From: Ifrita kowaldi
Taxonomy: Eukaryota; Chordata; Aves; Passeriformes; Cinclosomatidae
DNA length: 64,000 nucleotides
Direction of reading: 5' to 3'
Assembly: GCA_013398055.1 (NCBI GenBank)
Contig: VZRS01002633.1
Coordinates: 62,001-126,000 of the forward strand
Shown here: positions 13,801 to 27,609 of the stretch, one piece after another
How the letters are laid out: every line of letters starts with the position of its first letter
Numbering within the stretch: position 1 is the stretch's first letter
Notes under the pieces: generated by a model
Told to the model about the DNA's origin: nothing
What the model saw: the letters and a program-made list of their open reading frames with translations, nothing else
Database searches by the model: none
Made by a program: the position numbers and the translations under genes

Positions 13801-16800
13801 TCTACAACATGCTTATCTCAGAACTTTTCCATTGAATCAAGAGAAAAGCAGGAACAGAACAATAAAAGTCAGTTATGTACTTGGTCCTTTAACTTGGTGT
13901 GCCGGATTTGGACACCTGATTAATAGGTCTCTACAGATTGAACAATGTGTCACTTGATAATGTGGACACAGTCTGGCTTCAGTTTATCAGAAATTAATTC
14001 AGCAGGACTAAGAACAAGAGAAAAATAAGCACCACAACTGTCTGTGGGATGTAAAGGCTATCAAAGGAGTTTCACTTCTTCTCTCTGCACAGACACTTTA
14101 TTCACTGGGAGCATAAATAGCTAAAGATTTTGGAAAAGTTTCCTGTCATTGTGAAGCATGTGATCCTGGATTTGGAGGAGGAGATGATTTCTTAACAAAA
14201 TAGTACATGAGTAAATCGTTGCTCAATTCTGGTGTAACTTACCTCTGATTTCCAATACCTCTTCACTTCTTCAAAAGTTCAAGTTTTTAAAAGTGAGACC
14301 GTTTGGGAATCTGACTCCAAGCACTTCTCTTTCATTCTCCTGGCACAGACAGGCATTTGGGGTTACTGTATTTCTCTCTGCTTTTTTTTCCTTTTTTTTT
14401 TTTTAACAGCTGGTGCAAAGCTGCTTGCCATCAAACTGCATGGAAGTGGCAATTCAGTGCAGTAGTATCCTGACAACAATTTGCGAGCAAATGTTATGTT
14501 GCATTAGATATGGGGCACGCTCTTGTGTAACCCACACTCCTGTGCATCTTCCTGCAGCTTGTTTCTTGTTTTCTGCCTTCAACAGTCTTCTAAAAAGCTT
14601 TGTTGGTTTTGAAAAATAGGGGAGCAATAATTGAGTATGACATGGAGAAAATGGCCCTTAGAAAGCAACTGTAGAAATCAAAATCAGTGGGATTAGTCTA
14701 TTTTTCTTCATTGAAAGTAAAACTCAACACCACATTACAAATATTGAAAATGTCTGGGAGGAATTAGGTACAAGATCCATGAGTAGCCTAAGTGCAGTAT
14801 GAAATTGGCTGGCTAAAGATACTTTCAAGGTTAAAAGAGGGAAGGAGATAATTTTCTGGCTATAAATAATATTTGTAATTATGCAAAGTAAGGTTAAAAG
14901 GGCATTTGGGTCTTTGGCTTCCTCACCTGAGATAGTTCTCTTAATACTAATGTCTCCCCCAGCACTGTTTGATGCTTCATTTGATGTGAGGTGAAGGAGG
15001 GTAGAATTGGTTACCATGAGTAAACCACATCAGATTACAGATTTTGAATATTTTCCACAAGTAGATCTCAGATTAAGGATGGGGCAGTTCCATGCTTGCT
15101 CTCTAGGAAAGTAAAAGTAATTTTCAGGATTACCTGTGAGAGCTCAGAGGAGGAAGTGGAATTATCTCCAAAGCCTACTACCAATTCTGTCCAAAGAATA
15201 CATTCAGAAGAGGAGGGAGCAATGGTACAGGTCACCTAGAAGCCATTACATATTTGTATGAACCGGTACTGGAGAACTGAGCCTGAAAAATCACCGTACC
15301 TGCTTGCAAAGAAAGGAACACAGGGAAGATGTTTTGTTCACTCCTATTAAATTTGTACATTTGCTTGTATGATTTGGGAGGTATTTCCATTATAATCCAA
15401 GCAGAACAAAAATTCCTTTCAAACAAGAATCTTTCTGGCTGCTATAACTCAAGTCACATTCAGATGAAGAACGAAGAAAAATTTTTGTTCTGTTGTCCTG
15501 TTGACCCAGCATGATAAAAATACATCTGGTTGAAAGTAGCAGCACTACTTACCGTGGCTGCTGTCTGGCTTCATGGAGATCTGAAGCTGCCAAAACTTAA
15601 ACCTTCAGGGTTTCAGCTCTGCTGCTCACCCTATTCAACTCAGGGCTTTGAACAAGTTATTAAATTCAGAGTGTGTCCTTTCCCCTCCCAGCAAAAGCTC
15701 GAGCATACCTACCGTACACACAGAGTGTAGGATACCCAGTGAATTCATGCTTCCAGTATTCTGTAGGTAGAAGGACAGAACTCAAAATAATAGTTGTTGT
15801 TATCTACTGGGGCAGTAACTCTGAATTCTTCCTGTGCTTGTCTTCAGCTAAGAAGTTTTCACATTTCGATAAGCCATCATGTATTCTCAGAGGGTGTTTT
15901 AGCTGGGAATGTGGAGCTGATTGTAAAAACGTCCATAACCCAGCAAATAATTCTTATATAATTGGTAATATGCCAGCAGGACAGCGTTCCAGTAGCTTAG
16001 ATTCACACCAGTCCTAAAAAATGGAAGCTGGAGAAGAACGGCAGCCATGTACGGCTGTACAGTGTTACAGTGTTTGACCTGCATCCAAACACTTTTAAGA
16101 CTAGTCATACAAAATTCAAGTCTGTCCTGCAATCAGAAAAATGTTTATGGAGTCAGAAACGTTAAATCAGTCACCCAGGGTGTGAGGAGGATTGGTGCAG
16201 AACTTCCAGTTCTGGCTTGTCCCTTTGGGTTCAGAACTGAACAGTACCTTGCTGCAAAGCACCTGATCCCAGGCTGCCCCAGCTTCCTCGGGACGGTGTA
16301 CACTGATAAATAACAGCAAGGAGTCTATTAATCATGGTGTCTGTGACATTAGCACTCTTGTAAAAAAGCTCTGTTCATGTAGTTCCATATTAGCTATTTT
16401 TTTCATAGGGAATAAAAATATCTGGATTAGAGCCATATGATTGAAGTCTATTCAGAACTTAGCCCTCACAACAGTACCAAACATTTTCTGGAGAGGCCTA
16501 CTGGTGTTAAATCTCTCTGCAGAGTGGCATCATTTTACTAGCAGACTAGATATGATGTTAAAAATTATATCTATTATAGCCATCCCAGAGGCGTTCATTC
16601 AGAAGAGAGTAATGAAGCACAGCTAACAAAAGAGATTTGTCCGTTTGGACATGCTGAAGGGCCTTGAGATAAGAAATACTTCTCACATAAGCAGTTCCTG
16701 AGTTAAAATATTAATTTATAGGAAATACTTTAAAAAAGGTCTTTTGAGGAGATTTTACAAGGCTCAGGTTTCTCATTTTTGAAACCTTTAGAGCTTACCT

Positions 16801-19800
16801 CACCTGGTAAAAATTTGCAAATCCAATCCCAATGATTTTTGTGTTCACATTCACACTTTTGAAAGCATAGTAACTTCCTGAGCCAGGAGTATGTTTTGTT
16901 CAGGACATAGCCATGCTGTGTTCTTGGGATTAGTTCAGGGAGCTCATTCTTCTGGTAGTTTCAGTGGACAAACCTTTGCTGTGATGGAGGCTTGTTCCCC
17001 TTCCCGGAATGGTGCAGTGGGGATGGATGGGCTCCACTGCAGAATTCTGCTCGCTTTGTTTACTCCTTGAAAGCCCTCCCTGAGGAACTGGGTTGGAGGC
17101 AATTCTCTGACAGACTGAGTTGTTGTTTTTAAAATTACTTAGAGACATAAGAAGTACAAAACCAATGCAGACACAACCCCACTTTTCTCTTTGGGGGAGC
17201 TCGATTTTCCTGGTACTGTATGTCCCACTCCACTCATCATCTCTCTAAGGGCTGTTCTTCCTCTGACTGGGCAGAGTTTGTAACGCCTCTTTTACATCCA
17301 ACTTAGCAGCCAGATTTCAGCTTTTGTGCCAATATGCTTTTCTTGGGATGTCTGTATACATTTTTGTAATTAATTTATAAGATGCATTATCAGGTACTTT
17401 GCTAACATCTGAATTTCTGACCTGTGCTGCTGCCTGCCTTTACTGTTACGATTCTCCCAAAGAGTAATCAGCTTGTTTAGGGAGGTTAATTCTGTGTATA
17501 CCATGCTGTCTGCTGCTTGTGTAGCCATTACCCAGTAGGTATGTAGAGAGTGGTACTTTGAGGGATGGAGGAGGAGGTGTGAGAGTTATTTTGTTCTCGT
17601 AGCTTGCTAGAAACACTGAAAAACTATGAAGGCTACCGTGCTTCTGTTGAGCTCAGTTTTTAGTTGATGTAGAGCTTTCCACTCCTCTGAATGTGAGAGA
17701 TTACATATAGTCCAGCTACTAAACCCCCCTGGTCAGCAGTGTACAGGAGAAGAGTGAATTGGTTTACCCTTTATCTGTTTTTGTGATTATTTCTTGTTAA
17801 CTTCAAGAAGTCTGGTTCAAATTAATAGAAAAGATATCAGGAATGCAGCAGCTAGGAGAAATTGCCCCTTTTTAAGAATTGCTTTTATATTAGTAGATTA
17901 TTAGATGTTTGGAGTCTTTTCAATGGAAGAGACAGTGTCAAAGTCCCATTTGTGCCTCTTCAGATTGCAGATTAAGAGTTCTTTTAAAACAGTGTTGAAA
18001 AATGACATTTATAAGAAAATGCAAGGAAATTGGACTGTGTAAAAATAATGGACTTCATTAGAGAGCTTGGGGACAGGTACTGAAGCTGGCATCTCTCCTT
18101 ACTTTGGTTTTGGAAACATCTTATGTTAATCTTGATTGCACAAGATGAAAGAACCATCCCAAATTTCAGCAGAGTCCCCTGAAATTAGGGTTACTCTGGG
18201 AATTGGGAATATTTTCTCAAAGGTGATCACTAAAATGAAAGGTTTCTCTTTGCTTTGACACATTTAAGAAGCCAGATCTTGTCGGCACTCAAAGCACTCA
18301 GTGAAGTCCAGTTTTTTTCTCTGTACCTGATGTAAGTGGTGTTACATTTGGTGAGACGTTCCCAAGTAATATCTGTTGTTTACGCACTGTTATTTGCTAT
18401 CATCTGGGCAGAGTGTACTTACCTCTCCAACCTGCAAGAAATATGAAATTTGCCTCTGGGTCTTTAGATTTTATATTAAGCTATTTTTCAGTCTTTAGTA
18501 AAGAAAAATCTTTTTCCTGCTGTTCTCTCCTTTGTGCTGGAAGCGGCAGAAGTCTGGTCCTGCCATCTTGCAGCCTCACTTCCTGTCAGCACCTCTCTTA
18601 TTGCTGTGAGATTTTTTTGTTCCTTACCATGTTGCTCAAGCAGAGACTCCCAGCCAGTCCTAAAGCCTGTCCATGACATGCAAGAAGTTGTTGTTCTCCC
18701 CAGTGCCATGAGCCATGTTTTGGGGTGAGTTTGTCTTCTAATTGTGCACGCAGAGGTAATGTCTTCTGTCTGCTTCAAGGTATGATATCAAAGGCTGTGC
18801 AGGACTAAACCCTAAGCCTGATTTTCTTGGGAATAATACATGGAAGCCTTTTCTTCTTTTGTACAGGCTGGACTATTCAAACAGAATAGGGAGGCTGGAT
18901 GTGGAGATGTGGGTGTTGGTGGCTAGAGCAGCTCACCAGAGCTACTTCTCATTGATAGTGTCAGGAATCTTCTTACCCTCAGATGATCCTGTGTTGTGGC
19001 AGCAGCTTGGTCTGCCTAGAGCTGTTTTGGAGGTTTCCTGTGGCTTGGAGTGGGGTGAGGAGCAGGAGAAATATGGAATTAGGAGAGACAGCAGGTTTTG
19101 GCAGTAGCAGGAGAAAGCTTGCTTGCAAATCCCAGTAAGAGTGCTTCTAGTTCTGAAGTGAGAATAACGAGAAAATCTCAAGCAGGGAGACTTCACATAG
19201 GCCCAGATATGGGGAGGCAAAGCAGAGAGAAAGAGGAGGGCATGTTTTCTTTGTTGTCTTTATGAGTGATCTCACACAGTATCATCCACCCATGTTTTGT
19301 TTTTCCAGACATTTTTCATCATTCTGGATTTTGTTTTGCCTTTTTCATTCCCCCAGATGTTCTCTGCAGTTGTGTGTCAGCAAGGAGAATGGATGCATAA
19401 TTTCGTCACCTTCCCAGTATTTACTTAGAGGGGGAGCTTCATGTACATGTACAGACAGACACATAGACACAGGTGTGTAAAAGCATGATGGTAAATTCTG
19501 CAGGCCCAGAAATGGGCATCCACAGTGGAACTACTTCCACAGATACAAGCTGCCAGCCCACACTTATTCAGGCACCTGCTTAACTGTACTCAGACTGAAT
19601 ACTTAATTATTTGCCATAAGGAGTAGAGGCTTTTGAACCCAGGTGTAACACTTTCCGAAATGAGCTCTTGCATGCAGTGGCATGTCAGGAAAGGCTGCTG
19701 TGCTCTTACCCTGGGCTGCAGGTGTTTGAGTCTGTGAGTAGCTCCACGTTCTCATTAGGTCCATGGTCCTCTTCAGGTGCTTTTGATCCTGAGTTTATTT

Positions 19801-21399
19801 TAATTGCTTTGCATTGTCTGTTGGCTATCTCTGTAGTTACAGAACTACTGAAGTGATCTCTCATTATGTGATTTGGTGTAGGCATAATTATGAAATTATA
19901 GTGTGTAATTTATTCATTTTGAGACAGGCCTATGATAAAATTCACATCTGCTTCTTTCTCTAGAAAAACCTTTTTTATTTTTCACTTTCAAGGTTGAGGG
20001 GGAGGTTCCACAGAGAAGGTGAGGGGCTATGTTTGCCTGGAAAGAGGGCAGCTCAGGAGGTTAGCAGGGATGGGTTGTGGGCACACAGAGGTGGGGGCAG
20101 TTCTGTGCAGCTGTGTGGCCAGGACTGGCCAGGTGCAGTCCTGCCACACCTGCACCCCACAGTGTGGTTTGTCTCAGATCTGACATACCTTTCCACACTT
20201 GGGTCTTAATGCAGGCTTCGCAAGTAGAATTCCTTTACAGAAGCCAGACGGTCACTGCCTTCAGGTTCTCATAAGGGAATGGGAAAGTGAAACATCTTTT
20301 CAGTGAAACAAAGGAAGCTGATAAAGTATGTCCTGTGATTGAATGTTAATTCTATTGCAGGGCAAATACTTGATGGATTGAGATGTCCTGTTGAGAGCAG
20401 ATCTGATCACAGGCCTTTAAGTGAATACAGTGCCTTTTACCTCGTATCTTATTTCCATTTAGAAGTAATTAAATGACTTTCAGATTAAAATGGGAATTAT
20501 TTTGTGGTGATTTAGATCTCCATACAGACAAAGTGTGAAAGTATCGCATTTTTTATTTTATCTGTATTTTATCAGAAATTTGTAATAAAATTGAAATGTT
20601 GCTTCTAAGAAGCTTTAGGTGTTATTGAAGAAGTCAATTGGGATTATTTTAGTTCTACATTGTTTTTTCTTTAACTTTAGCAACTATATTTTAACCCAGC
20701 CTTATGCAATAACATGATTAAAATATAGAATTAATTTAAATAAAATACATTTTTAATTGACAAAACCTTTCTAATACAAATTTCATTTTTGGTTTGGGAA
20801 ATGCTGTCTCATCAATACAGACCTGCTCATGGAAATGCATGGATATTGGTGGAAATTCAAGGGTATTGGAAAAAGTGAGGGCATTATAGCAGCAGCCAGG
20901 AGGCTAAATGTCTGTGCAATCATCTTGTGGAGACTGAAATTCTCATCTCCAGTTAACTATTTGCCCTTTCTACCAGACCTCTGCAGCTTTTATTCTGTGG
21001 TCTCCTATTCTGATGTTTATTCAGTGTTTTGGAATAGAAGGATCAGGATTTGCTTATAGCTTAAAAGCAATATTGGAAAAACAAAGTCTCCTCTGACTTC
21101 CCTGCCAGATTGAATTGCTGTTTTCTGATTATCCCTAAATCAGTGCAATTGTAAAGAGTGGAAAATGGACAGGAAATATGTTTGACCCAAACTTTCAATC
21201 TTGGTTTGCACACTGTACACACATCAGCCCTTGAGGTATCCCAGGGTGTTGCAGCCTGAATCGTTTCAAGGTCTGAGAATGATTCTATTTAATGCTGTGT
21301 CACACGGGACTAGTATCACGAGTGTTTTCCCGTGAGAGAGTTGCATTATCTGCCCTCAGCAGTGGAAGGGGAATCGCTTTATGCCACACTTTTTTTTGT

Positions 21400-21437
21400 G
21401 TCTTTGAGTGCTGGGTGCGTCTTTGAGTGCTGGGCAC
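21400..21437. repeat. Tandem duplication of a 19-base unit
   Basis: gtctttgagtgctgggtgc is followed immediately by gtctttgagtgctgggcac, 17 of 19 bases identical. It is a small local duplication in intronic sequence. Confidence 0.85.
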
Positions 21438-23453
21438 AGCTGAGCTGACTGCTCCCTGAGAGCTCAGAGACATGTGGAGGGGACAAATGCCTTCTGCTGG
21501 GAATTCCAGTGTGGCCCTGGGAAGGGATACACCAGAGGTATCCCTTGGGTATATAACTTCTGTACACGGACATGGAGGGCAGATGTATCACATCCCCTGG
21601 CAAAGGAATTAGCAACTCCCTACTGGTGCTGGAAGACAACAGGTCAAAGACTTCACTAGAGCCCAGAAATCTCTGTAACTCAGAAAAATTCTCCATTATC
21701 AGACAAATCTTGCCCTCTGTTCAACACTTTGAGTAAATATTTAAAGACATGAAGCAACCACTTCCCTAGGAAGAAGATTCCTCTTTGGCTGGATATTTCT
21801 TTTCTTGCAGCATATTTCTCTCTAGTCTTAGGCACTATTTTGTTGTCTTTAATACCCCTTGATTGCATCTTGTTATCATCTTGTCTTGATTAGCTTTGTG
21901 GCTCATTATACAAAAAAGGTGCTAATCTCTGTTAATTAGCTCCTTATTAGAGTCAGTTGAGATTTGTAGCACAATAAGTGAGCTGTATTTCTGATGATAA
22001 ATAATTGGCTGCCAAGGAATCCTTAGCATGAAATCATGTCAGTGTAACTGATGATACTTTAATATTTCATGTGGGTTTGTATGTGTGTACTACAGTACTT
22101 CTTGGTTCTTCCAGCTGCAATTCCCAAAACTTCTTTTTTCTGTCCTGCAGTTCTGTTACTAGCTTGAACATTCCTTACTCCATGCTACATTCTGTAATTT
22201 CATTACTTCATTGCTAGAGAGCTATTTTGTTCAGAATACTGTCTCCTGTAAATGGCAGGAAGGACTTTCTTTTATTGCTTTTCACACTTGTCTTTATTGT
22301 GTCCTGGTTTTGCTGTGTCATAGCATTGGATATTACAAGATCTTTGGAGAACATTAACACCTGAAATGTTTTCTGGAGAGCTGGTAATAGGAAGTGGGAT
22401 GTAAGGTTGTAGCAATACTTTAAATCAGTGAGATGCTCCTGTATTTCACCAGAAATCCAAGCCGTTGCTCTGTACCTGGCCCCACCGATGATGGCCAAGG
22501 TTCTATGTTGTGGTATCTCTCAGAGGTCACCTGAGCTGCTGCTCAAGAGGGAGAACTGTGGGAACTGGGTGTAAGGACTAAGCCCCCCTGTGCTTGCTGA
22601 CCTCTGGGACATACCCCAAGAGATGAGGCTGAACCAAACCCAAGCCTTGTCCCAACTTTCTGGTATGTCACAGTGCTGGACGTCTTTGTTTCCTGGAAGG
22701 CAAACGAAGATGTGCTTTTCAGCATTACTCCATACCCAAACAAACAAAACCTAGAGAGTCTAAGCGTTTTGAGACCTGTGTTCCCACCCTGCTCTGCTAT
22801 AGTTCTCATGCACTGACCTGGGTAGTGCTCCTTTCTCCTCTGTAAAATGGAATATAGACACCCCTGGGAGCACAGTGATGAACTGGACAGAAGTTGAGTT
22901 TGTTTTTTTGTCCGGTGCTAGAGAAGGATTGTCTGAGGCCAGTGTGGGTACCTCTGCATCACTGCCCTGCTATGTTCATATAGAGAAAGGCAACCATCAA
23001 TGTGTGCTCATTCAACCAAGCAGCAGGAACAGGCAGAGGGGGAGAATGTAGGTGTAACATCTAACTTAGTTTTTGGTCTATTTGTAGCCTTTATACTTCT
23101 ATCTATTTCTTTTGTTAACATGCAGGGCTCAGTGAAATGCCAAATGTCCCTGCTACTGTGTCACAGTCAGCAGGGTTGAGTGGGATTTCCCTGCATGCAT
23201 GTCCCCAATGGAGCCAGCACAGCCTCCCTGCAATGCTCTAGTGCATTCATTTCAGTAGGCATCTTCCTGGTTAAGTAGATTATTTCTTTGCAGAAGGGTT
23301 GGGGATATTCTTGGTATGGGTATCCTGATCTGAAGGATATTTGGTGAGAGCTTTGATCTAATGTGCTGCTTTTCCCAAGAAGCAGCAGAGAGAGCAGTGT
23401 GTGATCAGTCTTACATAGTAAGGGTGGTATGCTGCACAGTAGAAAAGTAGAGC

Positions 23454-24094
23454 TGTCCTGGGGTGACTGTATGATACTGCCTGCTCCATGCCAGACGTGA
23501 ATCCTGTGCCTTTCTGTGTCTTTAAGCTGGGTCTGAGAGAAAGGGAGGAAAAAAAAGCTGAGTGGTTTGTGCTCAAGGACACACACACTCCCGTGTTCCT
23601 GCAGTGGAGCAGAGGAAAAGCACCTTCCTACTTTTTCCCAGTTCTTGGCTCCTTTTCTCGGGAGAGAGATGGAGAGTTAAAACTCTTCGCTTTTTAGCTA
23701 GCTTCTTGTTTGTAGCTGGAGCAAGGAGTTTCCTGGGACTTTGGCTTTTTCTTCTTCTCTTTGGGACTGTTCAGCAACACCAGAACATCACCGGGAGGCC
23801 CTACACCGTGGCCCGGAGGGGCCCACACTGAACCCCGGCTCCGGAGAGAGAGCAGAGCCACGCACCCACAAAGGACTTTGAAAATCATCCCAGGTCTTCT
23901 CCACAGCGAGAGGTTTTGTTATTTAACATTATTCATTCTTTTTTTCCATGCCTGTGTTCACTCTGCTTATTAAATAAATAGTTTTTTTCACTTTCCTCCG
24001 AGGAATTTCTTTCTGAACCTGGTGGGGGAGGGGTGGCTGAAACCTGCCTTTTATCAGAGGACATTTTCCTCCAAATTTGTCTCAAACCAAGACA
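23454..24094 (+). mobile_element. Solo LTR of an endogenous retrovirus (passerine ERV family)
   Basis: The element starts TGTCCTGGGGTGAC and ends CAAACCAAGACA, giving the TG...CA termini of a retroviral LTR with partly inverted ends. The 5 bases before it (agagc) and after it (agggc) differ at one position, as expected for an aged 5-base target duplication, which suits an ERVL-like or gammaretrovirus-like integrase. A polyadenylation signal AATAAA sits at 23973-23978, followed by the TTTTTTTCACTTTCCTCCGAGGAA and GGTGGGGGAGGGG blocks that I recall from abundant songbird LTRs. No internal retroviral genes adjoin it, so it is a solo LTR left by recombination. Open frames across it on both strands are not genes. 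The orientation follows the polyadenylation signal. The exact family name was not determined. Confidence 0.85.
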
Positions 24095-27000
24095 AGGGCA
24101 AAAAGCCTAAAGCAAGTAAGAGAAGTGTCAGTTCGAGCAGTTGGTTGAGGAATCCTTGGGTTATATGTTCCTCTCAAATACTGTAATGTTTTGAATCTCA
24201 TTAACATACATTTTACAGAGCAGAAAAGTAAGTCAATTATTTTAGTCCCAATGATAAATTTTGAAGTACTCTAGCTAGCTTGCTGCTTGTTTTCAATTTC
24301 CTTACATTATGGATAGAGCTTAGAAGTACCCCCCAAATATATACTTTATAATTTGCTTTTTATTGCCCAGCACTACTTCAATTTTATAAAACTACCAGAA
24401 AATTTCTTCTGTTCAAGTAACACACATAGAAAAATTATTATTGTGACTCTCTCCAGAACCACATTTATTTTGAAGATTGCTTTGACATGGTAGAGGGGCA
24501 TTCTGGAGCACATTACTTCCATTATGGGAAAGGGTGACATCTCTCTCTTGCTCAAATCCTTTGGGACTTCCATTTTCAAGAAGCTGCAGCTTCAGTTTTT
24601 CACATTGACACTTAGCTGCTTGTTCGCTAAACAATAGGATTTATATAAGTAAATACTGTAATCCAAAGATGCATATATGGGGCATACATGGAACGTCCTT
24701 GGTATCCATGGAGTGGGCTTGTCTCCTCTGTACAAATGCTGCAGTATTCCCATGCCATGCTGAGCTCCACTTGTTTATGCAGTGCCTGCTCACATGAGGG
24801 AGAACACAGAGCAGTCAGCTGCTGACACCCATTCCATTCCCAGCATCAGCAGCACTGTGGGCTGGGCTACAGCTTTGCTGTTAGTTCATATGGCAGAGCA
24901 TTTTTAAAAGCAATCCCTGTACCTGCAACTGATATTGATCATGTGTACAAATCTGTAGAGGTTTGTGATACAAAATCCATTCTAACTTTAATCATAAAAT
25001 TATGTTCTTCCACTGCACAGTACCTAACCTGGTTTGTACCAATTTATCAGTCTTTCAGCTTACATTTCTAGTCTCTAGTCTCTCTAATATACTGTGTGAA
25101 CCATGGTCAGGTCATGGAGTTTTATATGACAATTTGTAAATTTTACTATTTCTGCCAAGCAATGTAATTTCACAACAAACAAATTTTTAAAATAATAATG
25201 TAAAGCATCAAATGCTTACAAATAGGCTAACCTCTGGGCATTCCATTTTACTGTGTGGTGGTTAGAACTCATCTGCAAAATAATGCTGGGTTATTTCTCA
25301 AGGATATGTACCAAAGTCTCAAATAGTTTTGATATTTGAATTGCTGAAGGATCACAGTACATATCAAAACTATTTTTAGCATTTGAGAAGTTGCATGTGT
25401 AGAGTGATACAGATTTAAATAGTGCATAAGATATTTTGACAGTGCAATATTTTTTAAGACATACACCGAATGTTTGTGAATTATGAGCTTTATCCTCAGT
25501 AGTCAGAATAATGTATTTATTCCCATTAGTGAAAAAGTCATAAATCAGAGTGGTAAGATATCTTGCCCACAAATGCTTCTGTGTATGCAGATGCCTGTAC
25601 TCTTCCCATTTTCAACTGAAGTTGTGTTTATTTCATAATTCCAAACCATAGTGGTGAAAATGACCATAGCTTGCATTACAATCTAATGAGATAAGCTGCT
25701 TAGCTCCTGTCCATAGTGAAAAATAAGTCAGGAATCTTATGGTATTGAATTCTGTATTAATTGGACAATTTGTGGCAATTTCTCAAATATTATTTCTGTG
25801 CTGCAAGTTGGAAGTCCCTAACTGGATGAAGATACAACCTGGTGTGGGCATTGTGACTGTTTCCAGTGCTGAGTATTCCAATTGTATGTGCTCTAGTGAG
25901 TTGTGTTGCTCCTGGAGGACAGAATTTTAAAAAAAGCTGGTTCTTGCTGCATGAGTGGAACACAAAATGTCACCAAAAGATCCTCTTAACCCAGGAGTGA
26001 CTGCTAATTTGTAGGTGAACAAGCAGAGTGGGCATACAGCTGGCCTACAGTATCCCTTCTGAGTCTCTTTTCTGTTCTGGACATGGAAGTATGTGCCTAT
26101 AATGTACATTTTAATCTAAGATTTGAAGCAAAAGTGTCATTGTGGGATGTCAAAGGAAGATGCCTTATTTTGATGATTGCCTGTCTAATAAGTTAAGAAT
26201 GTTTTTACAGCCAAACTAAAGAAAGCACAATGCAGGACAAAGTCACAGTCTTGTAAAATAATAATAAAAAGAGTATTATAAAAGAATTCAGTAGCACCTG
26301 TTGTTTAAAAAATGATGAATCCTGAACTGAAGATTGTCATGAATAAGGGTGAAGCTCTCAAAGAGATACTTCAGGGAATTTCTTTTAAGAAGACCTGAAA
26401 AGTATGCCTTGGGCATAATATCACAGAACAGAGATTTGAAAACCTTGAGCCAACTTTCTTTTTTGCCATTGTAATTTGACCAAGCTATTGTAGTTAATCA
26501 CTCAGTATAAGGTAGCTACAAGTTCCATCCTTTAGGTAACCTATTAGAAGTTCAATAATTAGAAAAGTTTCAGCTATTTCCCATCACAGCTAAATGGCTG
26601 GAAAAATAGCACTAAAGCCCTTTCTCAAGAATTTTAAAGAAGAAAGGTACTTAATTGGGAACCTCCTATTCTGAGTTGTTCGTTGGTGGCATGCAAAGAG
26701 GAAAACAAATTTCAAAGTATTGAGACATTTCAGTGAGGTGCCTAAGGGAAAGTAAAGAACACTTGACATGCAGTGAGCCCAAACTTACAGGAATCCGATA
26801 ACCTCATCTCACTAAAAACATAGGTAGTTTTGTGCCAGTGGGAGCTGAAAGTGCTTAGCCTTGTGTGAACAATCTCTGACATTGCAATTTACTCCTGCAC
26901 TCAGGGCTGCTGGAAAGGGCCTGGTGGTCACAGTGGGTGCCAAGTTGAAAATGAGACAACAGTTTGATTGCAAATAAGGCAAAACACACACAGAGATGTG

Positions 27001-27564
27001 TTGTGAGGGGTAAAGTCAGAAGATAAGGGAAGATAAGGGAAGAAGGCAATGCATGTCCATTCTGACTTTGTTCTTGTTATGGGAAAATTGGTGCTGACCT
27101 ACTGAGCTCTTGGTTTTGATTAACAGTATGTGTACTATCCAATTCTGAGTGTGTTTACTTGCATCAGCTTACTTGGAGTACTTTATTTTGGGCTAAAATC
27201 CTGAGCTCAGTTTGAGAATAGTTGAGCTTTGTATAAAATGTATTAAGTATTAGGGAGCCTGTTTCAGACAGTGACTCCATGTCACCTTGAATATCTTACT
27301 GTAACATTGAAGAACTGGTTCGATCAACACTTGTCAGGAAAGCAGTGGTTGTAGAGGATTGTTGAAAGAGGAGCTGATCCTCCCTTGGGGTGAGGGAATG
27401 GTAGAAATGGTTGCTATAGGTATCTTGTCATTTTTTGTCAGCCCTTAGTAAAATGTAGCAATGATACTCTGTCTAGTTGCTTTTATTTTTCTGTCTGTCA
27501 TTAGTTCTACTCCTGAGACCCTTTCAAGCACTTCAGGACCCTGAAGCAGGAGGAGAACTCTACA

Positions 27565-27609
27565 GTATATATAAGTATATATAAATAAGTATATATATAA
27601 TTATATAAG
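27565..27609. repeat. AT-rich low-complexity stretch (TATA-type dinucleotide runs)
   Basis: Repeated gtatatata and taaataa blocks, almost free of G and C. It is an imperfect TA microsatellite, likely variable in length between individuals. Confidence 0.85.

Larger units (their letters stand above)
1..23453 (+). other. Intron of IL1RAPL2, upstream part, no gene recognised
   Basis: Non-coding by every sign I can read. Open frames are short (at most about 147 codons), many lack an ATG, none resembles a known protein, and stops are frequent in all frames. The sequence is AT-rich with few CpGs. It holds small tandem repeats at 10816-10844 and 21400-21437, and a pyrimidine tract with AG at 14371-14409. 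Stretches around 13600-13830, 20440-20790 and 21885-22075 have the AT-rich, homeodomain-site-bearing look of conserved non-coding DNA, which cannot be tested here. No RNA gene was recognised. Assignment to the intron follows from the strand of the exon at 49104. Confidence 0.6.
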
